Origin: a virus
IMG/VR virus record: IMGVR_UViG_3300042355_000563
Span: 1 to 44,038 of that record
Length of the DNA: 44,038 nt
Direction: 5' to 3' (one strand)
Shown: positions 1 to 7,620 of the stretch, in pieces
Numbering within the stretch: the stretch's first letter is position 1
Layout of the letters: each line of letters begins with the position of its first letter
The notes under the pieces: model-generated
The model's database searches: none
The model's input: the letters and a program-made list of their open reading frames with translations, nothing else
What the model was told of the DNA's origin: nothing
Translations under genes and position numbers: made by a program

Positions 1-38
1 ATACCAAGAAATTTGAGCAAGTCAACGAATGTTTCTTG

Positions 39-377
39 TTATTTTTTCTTTTTAATTCGTTCCCAATCCTCACAAGTCAGATAATTTCCTTTTGAATCTT
101 TTTTATAATCCCAATTATCTGGATTCCCATCGTTCTCATCTCCATTTATGGGATATAAACGGCAACCACAACATCTGGGAACACAATCATCACATGCACA
201 ATCAAATATTATTTTATTAATCCATGTTGCTTTTTTTGTTTCACAGTAATCACACAGATTTGAATCTTTTTTATTGTTTGAATTGCCGAAAAAAACATTT
301 TTAATTCCAGAAAAAATAAAATCCAGAATATATCCGGGTTGGATAGATCCTTTTGAATTTTGTTTTTTATTTCCCAT
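39..377 (-). CDS. Small Cys-rich protein, possible zinc-binding
   Basis: Not a protein I can name. From the ATG at 377 it encodes 112 residues. An upstream TTG at 404 would add nine residues, but ATG is preferred. The middle holds a dense cysteine cluster: a CxxC followed about 20 residues later by CxCxxC and then CCxC. This is what a small zinc-binding domain looks like, so metal binding is inferred from spacing alone. The N-terminus is basic with a short hydrophobic stretch, and the C-terminus ends in a lysine run. A TAAATA hexamer lies on the coding strand at 395-400, 17 nt before the ATG, further than the usual 5-7 nt, so its role here is unclear. A bidirectional terminator (449-477) separates it from the next gene upstream. 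Confidence 0.6.
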   Translation of the reverse strand: MGNKKQNSKGSIQPGYILDFIFSGIKNVFFGNSNNKKDSNLCDYCETKKATWINKIIFDCACDDCVPRCCGCRLYPINGDENDGNPDNWDYKKDSKGNYLTCEDWERIKKKK

Positions 378-440
378 AAAACGTTTCTTATTAATATTTA
401 ACAATATTCATAGAGTAATCAAAAATTCAGTAAACAACAA

Positions 441-477
441 AAAAAAAACACCCAACCTAGATGGTTGGGTGTTTTTT
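441..477 (-). terminator. Bidirectional intrinsic terminator
   Basis: A perfect 9-bp stem (449-457 with 463-471) has a 5-nt loop and is flanked by a T run on the plus strand (472-477) and an A run at 441-448, which is a T run on the minus strand. It lies 19 nt beyond the stop of the minus-strand gene ending at 496, so it most likely ends the 1673-496 transcript. Confidence 0.8.
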
Positions 478-495
478 AATACGTTAAACGTGAAA

Positions 496-837
496 TTAAC
501 GTGACCGCAAACCGCGACGATTAATGTCCCTAGCCAATTCACGGACATCTGCTGGGATATCCTCGCAGGAATGCTGGTTCTTCATCGAAAGAACCACTGC
601 TTCTTCGATGGTATATCCAGAATTGGTGCGATGTAGTGTCACTACAAGTGTCTTGGGACGGGTATGCTTTGCTCGAAACCACTTTTCGGTGGAACACTGT
701 CCTAGAATTGGACGTGTCGAACGACTCTTGGTGGTCTTACTGGTTTGGGTTGTATTTTCCGTTTGGTTTTTGCTGCTTTCTTGGTTCATAATTGTGATAT
801 TACTAGGTTTTTTTGTTTTCTGCAAGTAAAAATTCAT
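496..837 (-). CDS. Hypothetical basic protein
   Basis: Unrecognised, 113 residues. The first half is rich in Ser, Thr, Asn and Lys and is probably disordered; the second half (about 45-113) is basic and compact, ending in an Arg-rich tail. Its ATG overlaps the TGA of the RadA-like gene upstream (ATGA), so the two are probably translationally coupled and share a transcript. A second ATG 16 codons in is a possible alternative start. The basic C-terminus would suit nucleic-acid binding, but no motif proves it. Confidence 0.6.
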   Translation of the reverse strand: MNFYLQKTKKPSNITIMNQESSKNQTENTTQTSKTTKSRSTRPILGQCSTEKWFRAKHTRPKTLVVTLHRTNSGYTIEEAVVLSMKNQHSCEDIPADVRELARDINRRGLRSR

Positions 838-1673
838 TTTGAGAGAAAATCGTCAATGATTTTCATTCCATATTTGATATTATCGAAAATCTTAATCAAT
901 GTAGGTTTGGTTTTACGTTTATTAACTGAATTGCGTTTCGAATTGGGAACTAAAAATAAATTGTTTGTGATTTGTTCTTCGTTTTCAATTTCTTGAGTAT
1001 CGGAAAAATCTTCTTCTACATCGAAATTATAACCTTTTTTGGTCATCTCCAGACAAATTTCCTTAGATGAACCGAAACGGTTTTTCGTTGTATAAATCTT
1101 CCTCATACCTTTCTTTTCTTCTTCTGGAAAGAGTTCAATATGTAGATTTGCATCAACTTTGTGCGCCAAATACGACGAACCTTTCATTGTTCCGTTTTTG
1201 GTCATGTGAATAACAATGAAAATTGCACAATTTGTAAGTTTGGCTTTTTCGTAAATTAGATCAACTGCCTTTTCTTCGTATGTCAATCTTCTCTTATTTC
1301 CAATATTGATCATGGACAAACTATCCATAACCAATACATCCAAATCATCCATTGCAGAGAGAACTTCATCAATAGTATTGAATGTGGAAATAGGTACATC
1401 CACGCCAATCCGGTTTGCAGTATATGCAATTTGCTCGATAGTTTCTTCACAGGAAAGATAACCAACCGATTTATTTTTACTACCACATGCATCAAGAAGT
1501 TGAAGCATGAATTGTGTTTTGCCAGCACCCCTATGCCCACAGACAGTCAATACCTGCCCTCCAACCAAACCACCGCCAAACAAATCATCAACAATTTTCA
1601 ACCCAGTTTTGATTCTTTTAAAGAAAGAATTCGGTACTGTAATTGCTGTATTTTTCGTGAATTTGATAGCCAT
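834..1673 (-). CDS. RadA/Sms-like RecA-fold ATPase
   Basis: 279 residues with a RecA-type ATPase core. Walker A (GHRGAGKT) is at about 46-53 and Walker B (VLVMDS) at 113-118. An HMTKNGTMKGSS segment at about 156-167 matches the RadA HxTKxG..G signature, and the RadA-specific KNRFG motif is at 197-201, followed by the usual E(I)xxxEM strand. Bacterial RadA is a branch-migration helicase in recombination. This version lacks both the N-terminal C4 zinc finger and the C-terminal Lon-like domain and has instead a charged tail of about 65 residues. It heads a two-gene unit with the basic protein 496-837. No TAAATA motif precedes it, which suits early or middle expression. A UvsX- or DnaB-like role is less likely because of the KNRFG motif. 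Confidence 0.8.
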   Translation of the reverse strand: MAIKFTKNTAITVPNSFFKRIKTGLKIVDDLFGGGLVGGQVLTVCGHRGAGKTQFMLQLLDACGSKNKSVGYLSCEETIEQIAYTANRIGVDVPISTFNTIDEVLSAMDDLDVLVMDSLSMINIGNKRRLTYEEKAVDLIYEKAKLTNCAIFIVIHMTKNGTMKGSSYLAHKVDANLHIELFPEEEKKGMRKIYTTKNRFGSSKEICLEMTKKGYNFDVEEDFSDTQEIENEEQITNNLFLVPNSKRNSVNKRKTKPTLIKIFDNIKYGMKIIDDFLSK

Positions 1674-1714
1674 ATGTGTGTGATGTTTTCTGTCTACATG
1701 GATAGACTCTCACA

Positions 1715-1733
1715 CAAAATTATCCCGGTCAAC
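1715..1733 (-). promoter_or_regulatory. Possible non-late promoter for the RadA-like gene
   Basis: On the minus strand upstream of 1673 are GATAAT (1719-1724) and, overlapping it, TAATTTTG (1715-1722), which resembles the Bacteroidetes TAnnTTTG -7 element; TTGACC lies at 1728-1733. No partner element at correct spacing is convincing, so this is a weak call. Confidence 0.25.
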
Positions 1734-1763
1734 CCTTTTTATAAAAAAAAAATTGATCTGGAG

Positions 1764-1769
1764 TAAATA
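1764..1769 (+). promoter_or_regulatory. TAAATA late-type motif
   Basis: TAAATA ends 5 nt before the ATG at 1775. GGAG at 1760-1763 is one of the few Shine-Dalgarno-like strings in the window, but at 11 nt from the ATG it is far. Confidence 0.5.
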
Positions 1770-1774
1770 ATAAT

Positions 1775-2257
1775 ATGCAACGCTCCGAATTGAACTCCTT
1801 ATCTGAAGCTTATACAGAAGTTGTTTTAAACAACAAAATTATTACACTTATCGAACAAGGAAAAACTTCGGAAGAAATTCAGCAACAACTTTTAGAAGAA
1901 GGTTTTCTTGATAAACTTAAAAAAGGTGTAGGTGATTTTGCCAGTGCTGCTGGATTTACTCCCAAAAATTTGGGAGCTAAAGTTGGTGGATTTCTCGGAA
2001 CCGCACCAGCAAAAGCACCAACAAAAATACCAAGAACAGCAGCTTCTACAGCTACTAAAAAGGCACCTACTGCTTCACCTATACCTTCACCAACAAAAGC
2101 CCCAGCAAAAGCACCAACAAAAATACTATCAGATTACAATATAGTGTTGGACGATATTGCCCATTTTCTATCAACTTCTTCGCTTATCAAAGGTAAAAAG
2201 AAAAGCGATTACCTCAATATGCTTTCTAAAGGTTTGAAAGCAATGGGTTACAAGTAA
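1775..2257 (+). CDS. Hypothetical protein with Ala/Pro/Lys/Thr-rich linker
   Basis: 160 residues, not recognised. An N-terminal helical segment (about 1-60) and a C-terminal helical segment (about 118-160) are joined by a low-complexity linker (about 75-117) rich in Ala, Pro, Lys and Thr, containing two copies of an APAKAPTKI unit. The linker is duplicated at DNA level (28 bp, one mismatch). This architecture is common in virion proteins that tether two folded ends, and the TAAATA motif before the start supports late expression, so a structural role is inferred. It faces the next gene tail to tail, with no gap (2257/2258). Confidence 0.65.
   Translation: MQRSELNSLSEAYTEVVLNNKIITLIEQGKTSEEIQQQLLEEGFLDKLKKGVGDFASAAGFTPKNLGAKVGGFLGTAPAKAPTKIPRTAASTATKKAPTASPIPSPTKAPAKAPTKILSDYNIVLDDIAHFLSTSSLIKGKKKSDYLNMLSKGLKAMGYK
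2003..2126 (+). repeat. 28-bp direct repeat within the linker coding region
   Basis: Positions 2003-2030 and 2099-2126 are identical over 28 bp except for one base. Both encode the APAKAPTKI unit. This suggests linker growth by duplication. Confidence 0.85.
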
Positions 2258-2572
2258 TTACTTGAATGTTGGTGCGAGAGCTTGAGCCAACGCTTTCATA
2301 GTACCAATCTTCTTGTTGAAGATGTCTTTTGTTGAGCATTCAGCCATTCCATTCAGCTGTCCGAATTCTGGATGATCAACTAAAACAATCGTTGAACCAC
2401 CTCGTGCATCTAGGTAATGGTTTGGATATAAAATTTCCGCCAATTCAAATGTAGTTCTAACAACATGTTTCTTTCCTGTTCTGGAATCGAATAGATAGAA
2501 ATCTCTCATATGAGAAACTTTAACTTTGATTCCTTTTCTCCGAATTTCAGATACATGTGGGATTACTTTCAT
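2258..2572 (-). CDS. Hypothetical protein
   Basis: From the ATG at 2572 it encodes 104 residues. The longer open frame to 2701 overlaps the 3' end of the upstream gene and has no support. Not recognised. It is mixed alpha/beta with a basic first half and a hydrophobic central segment, and no membrane segment or catalytic motif is visible. It follows the DUF1737-like gene with a 41-nt gap and probably shares its transcript. Confidence 0.6.
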   Translation of the reverse strand: MKVIPHVSEIRRKGIKVKVSHMRDFYLFDSRTGKKHVVRTTFELAEILYPNHYLDARGGSTIVLVDHPEFGQLNGMAECSTKDIFNKKIGTMKALAQALAPTFK

Positions 2573-2613
2573 AGATGTGCTTATAATATAAATTTTTTGG
2601 ATAAAATCAAGAA

Positions 2614-2856
2614 TTATTTCACCAAAGATTGTGCAAATACGATTCTGCTGTGGTATGGACTCGTTTCGATACATGTAGAAACACCACCAGAAACTTCCCA
2701 TCCTTCTTGAAGATGTTGGTTTACGAAACTGGACAATTCTTCTGCCGAATTAGCTGTTACAATTTTATATTCCAATACTTTTTGTGGTTCTTCGGAAGTC
2801 AAAAGAGTTTGTTTTTCTGTAATGATATTTGTGTGTTTATTTTTTTTAGATGACAT
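2614..2856 (-). CDS. DUF1737-like small protein
   Basis: 80 residues. The C-terminal half matches the DUF1737 pattern: EYKIV near residue 29, then a helix with VN..L, then a GWEVSGGVS turn near 52-60. DUF1737 proteins are small single domains of unknown function, often in phages and bacteria. The first 25 residues are charged and probably flexible. It lies back to back with the ferritin-like gene at 2883, sharing a 26-bp intergenic region. Function unknown; the family call rests on the GW..GG pattern only. Confidence 0.65.
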   Translation of the reverse strand: MSSKKNKHTNIITEKQTLLTSEEPQKVLEYKIVTANSAEELSSFVNQHLQEGWEVSGGVSTCIETSPYHSRIVFAQSLVK

Positions 2857-2871
2857 AACTTGAATTTTTAA

Positions 2872-2877
2872 TAAATA
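2872..2877 (+). promoter_or_regulatory. TAAATA late-type motif
   Basis: TAAATA ends 5 nt before the ATG at 2883; there is no Shine-Dalgarno sequence. Confidence 0.5.
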
Positions 2878-2882
2878 AAATC

Positions 2883-3242
2883 ATGAATGTTATTGGACCT
2901 CTTATACAATTTCAACAACAACTTCGAATTTTTCATTGGCAAACCGATTCATTCGCTGAACACGAAGCTTTTGGTAAAGCATATGAAAATTTAGATGGAT
3001 TAATTGACGAATTTGTGGAAACTTATATGGGTCGTTTCGGTAAGATCAAACCAACAATTACATTTAATTTAATTCTCAAAAGTTTGGAAAGCGATAACGC
3101 AGTAAAAGAATCTTTATCTAAATTTGAGGGATATTTAATCGAAATGTCAAACGAAATTCCACAAGAAAGTTATTTGCTTAATATTCGTGATGAAATGTTG
3201 GCAGTTATCAATAAACTTCGTTATCTGTTGACACTCAGATAA
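2883..3242 (+). CDS. Ferritin/Dps-like helical protein (DUF5856-like)
   Basis: 119 residues, all-helical. The pattern QLRIFHWQT at about 13-21, then AEH near 25-27 and IDEFVE near 41-46, resembles the first helices of Dps/ferritin four-helix bundles, where His, Glu and Asp bind iron. It matches the phage family I know as DUF5856. At about 120 residues it is shorter than Dps (about 160-180), so a full ferroxidase shell is not assured. It could be a DNA- or metal-associated virion or early protein. The TAAATA motif suggests late expression. Confidence 0.65.
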   Translation: MNVIGPLIQFQQQLRIFHWQTDSFAEHEAFGKAYENLDGLIDEFVETYMGRFGKIKPTITFNLILKSLESDNAVKESLSKFEGYLIEMSNEIPQESYLLNIRDEMLAVINKLRYLLTLR

Positions 3243-3410
3243 TTAATCTACTAAATCATCATTTTCAATATTGGTGATTTTTGATTGCAAAACAAAATCC
3301 AATTCATCTTCATCCAAATTTAGTTGCTCACACAAAAATTCAAAACAATCAGTTTCTGGTATAATTTCCAGAACTTCATTGAGTAAATTTATACACTTCT
3401 TCTTATTCAT
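3243..3410 (-). CDS. Small acidic protein
   Basis: A 55-residue frame from the ATG at 3410 to the TAA at 3243-3245. It opens with Met-Asn and three lysines and then becomes strongly acidic (LDEDELDF near 33-40). It is supported by a TAAATA motif 7 nt upstream whose flanks resemble those of the tail sheath gene, and by exact filling of the gap between the stop of the plus-strand gene (3242) and the next minus-strand gene. No family recognised. Confidence 0.55.
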   Translation of the reverse strand: MNKKKCINLLNEVLEIIPETDCFEFLCEQLNLDEDELDFVLQSKITNIENDDLVD

Positions 3411-3417
3411 TGAAATC

Positions 3418-3423
3418 TATTTA
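3418..3423 (-). promoter_or_regulatory. TAAATA late-type motif
   Basis: On the minus strand ACTAAATAGATT precedes the ATG at 3410 with 7 nt between hexamer and start. It shares its first twelve bases with the motif before the tail sheath gene. Confidence 0.5.
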
Positions 3424-3434
3424 GTTAAGAAATG

Positions 3435-3719
3435 TTACTTTTTATTCCATTTTTTGCTGAATTTCTTTATGGTGCAATTACAATATTCCGATAACGGACA
3501 CGCATCACAAAATCTATCGTAATCTAGATAAATGTCTGGGCGTAAACATGTTGTCTCCTTAGAGACAATTTGTATAAAATTGTTTTTAGCATTCCTCTTT
3601 TTAGATTCGTAATCAATTACAGCAGGTTTATAATTCTCAACAAAATTAAACAACGAATCCAACTTTTCTTTTTTTAAGACTCGCTTTGATTTAGGTTTTT
3701 CCTTCTTCGTTTTTTTCAT
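3435..3719 (-). CDS. Hypothetical Lys-rich protein with C-terminal Cys cluster
   Basis: 94 residues, not recognised. The first 20 residues are almost all Lys, Arg, Ser and Pro. The C-terminal third has five cysteines: one near 58, then CxxCxxxxxCxC at about 71-82, a spacing compatible with one zinc or iron-sulfur site. The ATG at 3719 follows the TAA of the upstream gene with a single base between them, so the two are coupled. Confidence 0.6.
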   Translation of the reverse strand: MKKTKKEKPKSKRVLKKEKLDSLFNFVENYKPAVIDYESKKRNAKNNFIQIVSKETTCLRPDIYLDYDRFCDACPLSEYCNCTIKKFSKKWNKK

Positions 3720-3720
3720 T

Positions 3721-4110
3721 TTATAGAAAATCGGGACTGAAGTAATCGTCTTCTATAGGAAAGCAACCGCTGAAATTGTTGGATATATTAACATTAGAAA
3801 TTATAGATTCGATATTATCAGAATCTTTGAAACATGATTCGTAGAAATCTTCACCTTTTGCTACCGCATCAAACGATGCATACAAATATTGATTACCCAT
3901 ATCCGAATACGCATCGTTATAAAGTGCATAACTTAAATCGGATGCAATCGATCTATAAAGTTCAGCTGTTTTCGGTGGTAATTTTCGAATTATTTGCTTT
4001 TTAACCGACAAATTATCCTTTTTGACTGGGTTGAAATCTAAAACAGATACGAAATCCCAAAAATTTCGTATATTATCTTTGCCATATTTATTACGTATAT
4101 CTGGATCCAT
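3721..4110 (-). CDS. Hypothetical protein
   Basis: 129 residues, not recognised. Largely helical, acidic at the C-terminus, no transmembrane segment. It is read from the ATG at 4110, 41 nt after the end of the nuclease gene, and is coupled to the downstream Lys-rich gene. No TAAATA motif precedes it, so it may be transcribed with the nuclease gene. Confidence 0.6.
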   Translation of the reverse strand: MDPDIRNKYGKDNIRNFWDFVSVLDFNPVKKDNLSVKKQIIRKLPPKTAELYRSIASDLSYALYNDAYSDMGNQYLYASFDAVAKGEDFYESCFKDSDNIESIISNVNISNNFSGCFPIEDDYFSPDFL

Positions 4111-4151
4111 GTTAAAATCGAGTTTTTATTATTAATGATTTTTTACTATAA

Positions 4152-4862
4152 CTAAGTTTTTATTGTATCTTTATTTAATTTATCCTCGAATAAATTTTTT
4201 ACAGTATCTCTCATATAAACACATGGTATTTCTTGCCAATAACGTGTGTCTGATTCACGCATATAGAATATCTTTAAACCTCCACATTTCTTCTGTGTGA
4301 GGACTTCATACATATATGCATAGATAGATAGCTGAATTGTATATGTGGTCAATTCACATTGAGGGAGATAATCTATGGGGGGACAAAAATATTCATTGTA
4401 CTTACTGACATAATTAAACATTTTATTTGTTTTGAAATCCAAAATGTAAAATGTATTGTCGTTTTCAATGATCAAATCAGCAGTTCCTGCAATTTTATAC
4501 TCATGGTTAAAACAAATCTGTTCACTTTTTATTTTGCTGTTGTTTTTAACCAAAAACGATATCTTCTTTGCGAATTTTTCAGCTAATTCTTCATATCCTT
4601 CCTCAATATATTTCTCTTTGAGAAACCTTTCCATGACCAAGTGAATCTTGGTTCCTCTATTTTGAGCCTTTACAGTAATTTCCTTCCAAGAATTCAATAC
4701 AGTTTCTTGTGAAACACCTTCACGTTCAGCGACCTTCTTGCTCCAAAAATCAGAATCAAATTTCTTTTTGTAAAGTGATATGAAATTCGTAACCGAAATA
4801 TACTGCTCTCCGGTTTTTGTATTTGTATAAATGTGCTTTTCGTGATCTAATACAACTTCCAT
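4152..4862 (-). CDS. PD-(D/E)XK nuclease, RecB/Cas4-like
   Basis: 236 residues with the ordered motifs of the RecB-type nuclease fold: GTKIHLVME at about 70-78 (the conserved GxxxH helix), GTADL with the metal-binding Asp at 126-130, LDFKT with the Asp and catalytic Lys at 141-145, and a QxxxY helix at 177-181. Such enzymes cut DNA ends in recombination or process DNA during replication or packaging. No helicase domain or cysteine cluster is fused, so it differs from RecB and from iron-sulfur Cas4. It has no TAAATA upstream and is followed by two small genes that it may lead as an operon. Exonuclease rather than endonuclease activity is inferred from the family. Confidence 0.8.
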   Translation of the reverse strand: MEVVLDHEKHIYTNTKTGEQYISVTNFISLYKKKFDSDFWSKKVAEREGVSQETVLNSWKEITVKAQNRGTKIHLVMERFLKEKYIEEGYEELAEKFAKKISFLVKNNSKIKSEQICFNHEYKIAGTADLIIENDNTFYILDFKTNKMFNYVSKYNEYFCPPIDYLPQCELTTYTIQLSIYAYMYEVLTQKKCGGLKIFYMRESDTRYWQEIPCVYMRDTVKNLFEDKLNKDTIKT

Positions 4863-4901
4863 CCCCGGATAATATCAAATTTTTGATTGGATGTCAATTA
4901 A

Positions 4902-7607
4902 TTAGAAATCAATTGACATATAAGTTGGTATATGCCTAAAGTATGGAGGACTATCTTTAATCTGTTTGAAAATATTAGATCCCCATCCATATAAGTCACC
5001 ATCTTCCGTTGACATATATAAAGTGGTTTGCATCGAATATTGTTGAGTGAAATCTTGATATGGTGAATATATCCAATTCGGAGCTATATATGCACCATAA
5101 TAACGTTGATTCGCTCCATACGTTCTGAAATCACTCCATTTTTTATTTGTGGGACTGGGTATTTTTTGAAAAGTATTTGTATTAACACCTACTGTAGAAT
5201 AATACAGTGTTTCGAATTGATCTTGTAAAAGGACTTTATTAGATCCGTCCAATTTATTAATACGCCCACATGTATATAATTCCCCATCAGTTGTGAGGAA
5301 TGTGAATGTTATTACGCTTTGCCCATCGTAATAAAGTCCATATGCTTCCATTTTCTCAATATTATCAATAGAAGCACCACTCAATGTTATTTCTTTTGCA
5401 AATTTTTGTTGAACATTTGTAGTTCCTAATCCCAATTCACCATGAACATTACGACCCCATCCATATAATTTCGAATTTGTTCTTGCGTAAACACTAGCAC
5501 CACCATTTGAAGCATCGGTCATTGTCATTTCGACAACATCACTTAATTTAGTTGCTCTATCTTCCAAATAAATGGGTAGGAATGGGTAATATTTGGTTTC
5601 TGCTTCTGATGGTGCTCGATTGTTACCTAATTGATAACCAGCATTAGTTCCACATGAATACATTTGACCAGCAGTTAATGCAAAGACTGCTGTATAATAT
5701 TTCCCACCATCAGAACTATCATGTCCCGATCCCATTATACTTTCCGCTTTTAATGGAATCACATCATTTGTTGGTATGGTAACAATACCATTACTACTAA
5801 ATGTGGCATTTGGAGATACATGACATTTTCTGAAAATATTTGAAGTATTTGAAGCTGATAATGATGATACCCCCAAATTTCGTGCATAATTAGCTCCTGT
5901 TGCCCACACCTGATCGTCAGAATCAATCAAATATGTCGATCCGTTATTTCTTGTGCTGACGGGAAATATATCTTTAACACTGAAAGGTACAATCGGATTT
6001 ACTGTTCTATCATATAAAATAGATGGAATGTGATTTCCCGCTAAATCCCCAGTAGTAAATTGCCCATTACCCAATTGACCCGCTAAATTACATCCCCATG
6101 CAAGTCCGATATATTCATTAGTTTTCGAACCATGCGAAAAAGCACTTAAAGCCGAATTAGTTTGAAATAAACTATTACCAGATATACTGGCAACAGCTAC
6201 TACATGTACTCTCGGTGTGTATGAATTACTTGTAGGACCACCAGTTGCTACACGGAAATCTTTAACAACGGCACCAGACAATGGTATTTCAGTATATTCA
6301 CGAATAAAAAAGTTTTTATTATTTTGTGAATAATTTTCACCCACACCAATACCATCGGCACTATTGTTTGATTCGTTTACTGTACTGTCGGACAAAATTC
6401 CAGAACTACCCGATGTGTTTCTACCAGTAAAAAACATTCTGCCTTTATCTGTCAATAACCAAACCGAATTATAACCAATTCTAAATTTATCAATTTGTTC
6501 ATCTTCATTTAAAGGTAGATTACGCACAGATACAGACACCGAATCCAAATCCACACCAACACCAGCACCTATATAATTATCTCGGACTATGTCATAGTCA
6601 CTAATTCTACCCCTCATTCGCAAAATTCCATCATCACCCAAAAATAATACAGCACCTAAAGTATTTGCGCTTTCCGCATATGTACATTCGGAAAATTTAT
6701 TGTGTTTAATTCTACCACCAAACAATTTCTTCAATTTATCTATATCCAAATACAATCCAGATAATGAATTGAATGAAATTGGATCTGTGCCACCTAAAAC
6801 AATATTATCTTTACATTCAATTCTTCCGACTGAACTTGGTGGAACGGATGTAACTGCAATTGATCCAGTATTATCTAATGCTAATGTAGTATTATCTAAT
6901 TTTGCTTTGAATGTTCTGGATGTTAATGATCCATTTAAAACATCTGTGTAATATATACCATCTGTTGATGTAACGTCATAACCACTCAATGCCAAAGAAT
7001 TTAGATCAACAATTAATTCTCCATTTGCATTAAAATCTACTGTAGTACCATCAACTTTAACAAAAATACCACTATTATCATAACCAATACCGAATCCCGA
7101 TTGTGTTTGAACCGCCAATGAACTTACCGAATCAATATATAAAGTTTGATTATCTATATTAACTCTCAACCCACTAACGGAATCTAATGTCAATCCTGTA
7201 CTAGCTACAGAAGGATGGATATATCTACTGCTGATACCACTGAATGCTACAGAATAAACATTAAAACTATTTGACGTTAACGTCAAATTATCAGTGGATG
7301 TATTTTCAGCTATTTGTGTGTAATCTAAATTACCAGAACCAGTAGCTATATATGTTACTTGTGTGAGTTGATTGAATATTAAATCACCGGGAACTATTTC
7401 TGGATATGCACTAAGATAAAATGGCTCGATTGTACTTATTGCATGTGTTTTATTTGAAATTAAAATACCACCAAGATTACCATCACCGACATATACCCTC
7501 TTTTTATCTGTAGTATATATCAATTCACCAGTTAAAGGAGTAATAAGCATTCGTTCGCTTTCTAATCCTCTTCTTAAACTGTAACGTGCTATTCTTCTGT
7601 CGATCAT
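4902..7607 (-). CDS. Tail fibre with C-terminal RCC1-type beta-propeller
   Basis: 901 residues. The N-terminus (about 14-50) carries a motif typical of phage fibres, in which an ER..ITPL.GELIYTTD segment leads to VYVGDG; in other phages this sits at the virion-attachment end. Residues 100-300 are Ser/Thr/Asn/Asp-rich beta repeats, as in fibre shafts. From about 320 to 890 there are seven or eight RCC1-like units marked by WG/CG/TG-N-G-LG signatures at about 390-400, 504-514, 568-580, 651-662, 715-728, 778-790 and 873-884. RCC1 repeats form a seven-bladed propeller, so the fibre tip is probably a propeller that could bind the host surface. The gene is last of the distal tail block, with TAAATA overlapping the stop of the gene before it. 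Confidence 0.75.
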   Translation of the reverse strand: MIDRRIARYSLRRGLESERMLITPLTGELIYTTDKKRVYVGDGNLGGILISNKTHAISTIEPFYLSAYPEIVPGDLIFNQLTQVTYIATGSGNLDYTQIAENTSTDNLTLTSNSFNVYSVAFSGISSRYIHPSVASTGLTLDSVSGLRVNIDNQTLYIDSVSSLAVQTQSGFGIGYDNSGIFVKVDGTTVDFNANGELIVDLNSLALSGYDVTSTDGIYYTDVLNGSLTSRTFKAKLDNTTLALDNTGSIAVTSVPPSSVGRIECKDNIVLGGTDPISFNSLSGLYLDIDKLKKLFGGRIKHNKFSECTYAESANTLGAVLFLGDDGILRMRGRISDYDIVRDNYIGAGVGVDLDSVSVSVRNLPLNEDEQIDKFRIGYNSVWLLTDKGRMFFTGRNTSGSSGILSDSTVNESNNSADGIGVGENYSQNNKNFFIREYTEIPLSGAVVKDFRVATGGPTSNSYTPRVHVVAVASISGNSLFQTNSALSAFSHGSKTNEYIGLAWGCNLAGQLGNGQFTTGDLAGNHIPSILYDRTVNPIVPFSVKDIFPVSTRNNGSTYLIDSDDQVWATGANYARNLGVSSLSASNTSNIFRKCHVSPNATFSSNGIVTIPTNDVIPLKAESIMGSGHDSSDGGKYYTAVFALTAGQMYSCGTNAGYQLGNNRAPSEAETKYYPFLPIYLEDRATKLSDVVEMTMTDASNGGASVYARTNSKLYGWGRNVHGELGLGTTNVQQKFAKEITLSGASIDNIEKMEAYGLYYDGQSVITFTFLTTDGELYTCGRINKLDGSNKVLLQDQFETLYYSTVGVNTNTFQKIPSPTNKKWSDFRTYGANQRYYGAYIAPNWIYSPYQDFTQQYSMQTTLYMSTEDGDLYGWGSNIFKQIKDSPPYFRHIPTYMSIDF

Positions 7608-7614
7608 TTGATTA

Positions 7615-7620
7615 TATTTA
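7615..7620 (-). promoter_or_regulatory. TAAATA late-type motif
   Basis: CTAAATA ends 7 nt before the ATG at 7607. Its TAA is also the stop codon of the upstream gene, so part of the match is forced by coding. Confidence 0.4.
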
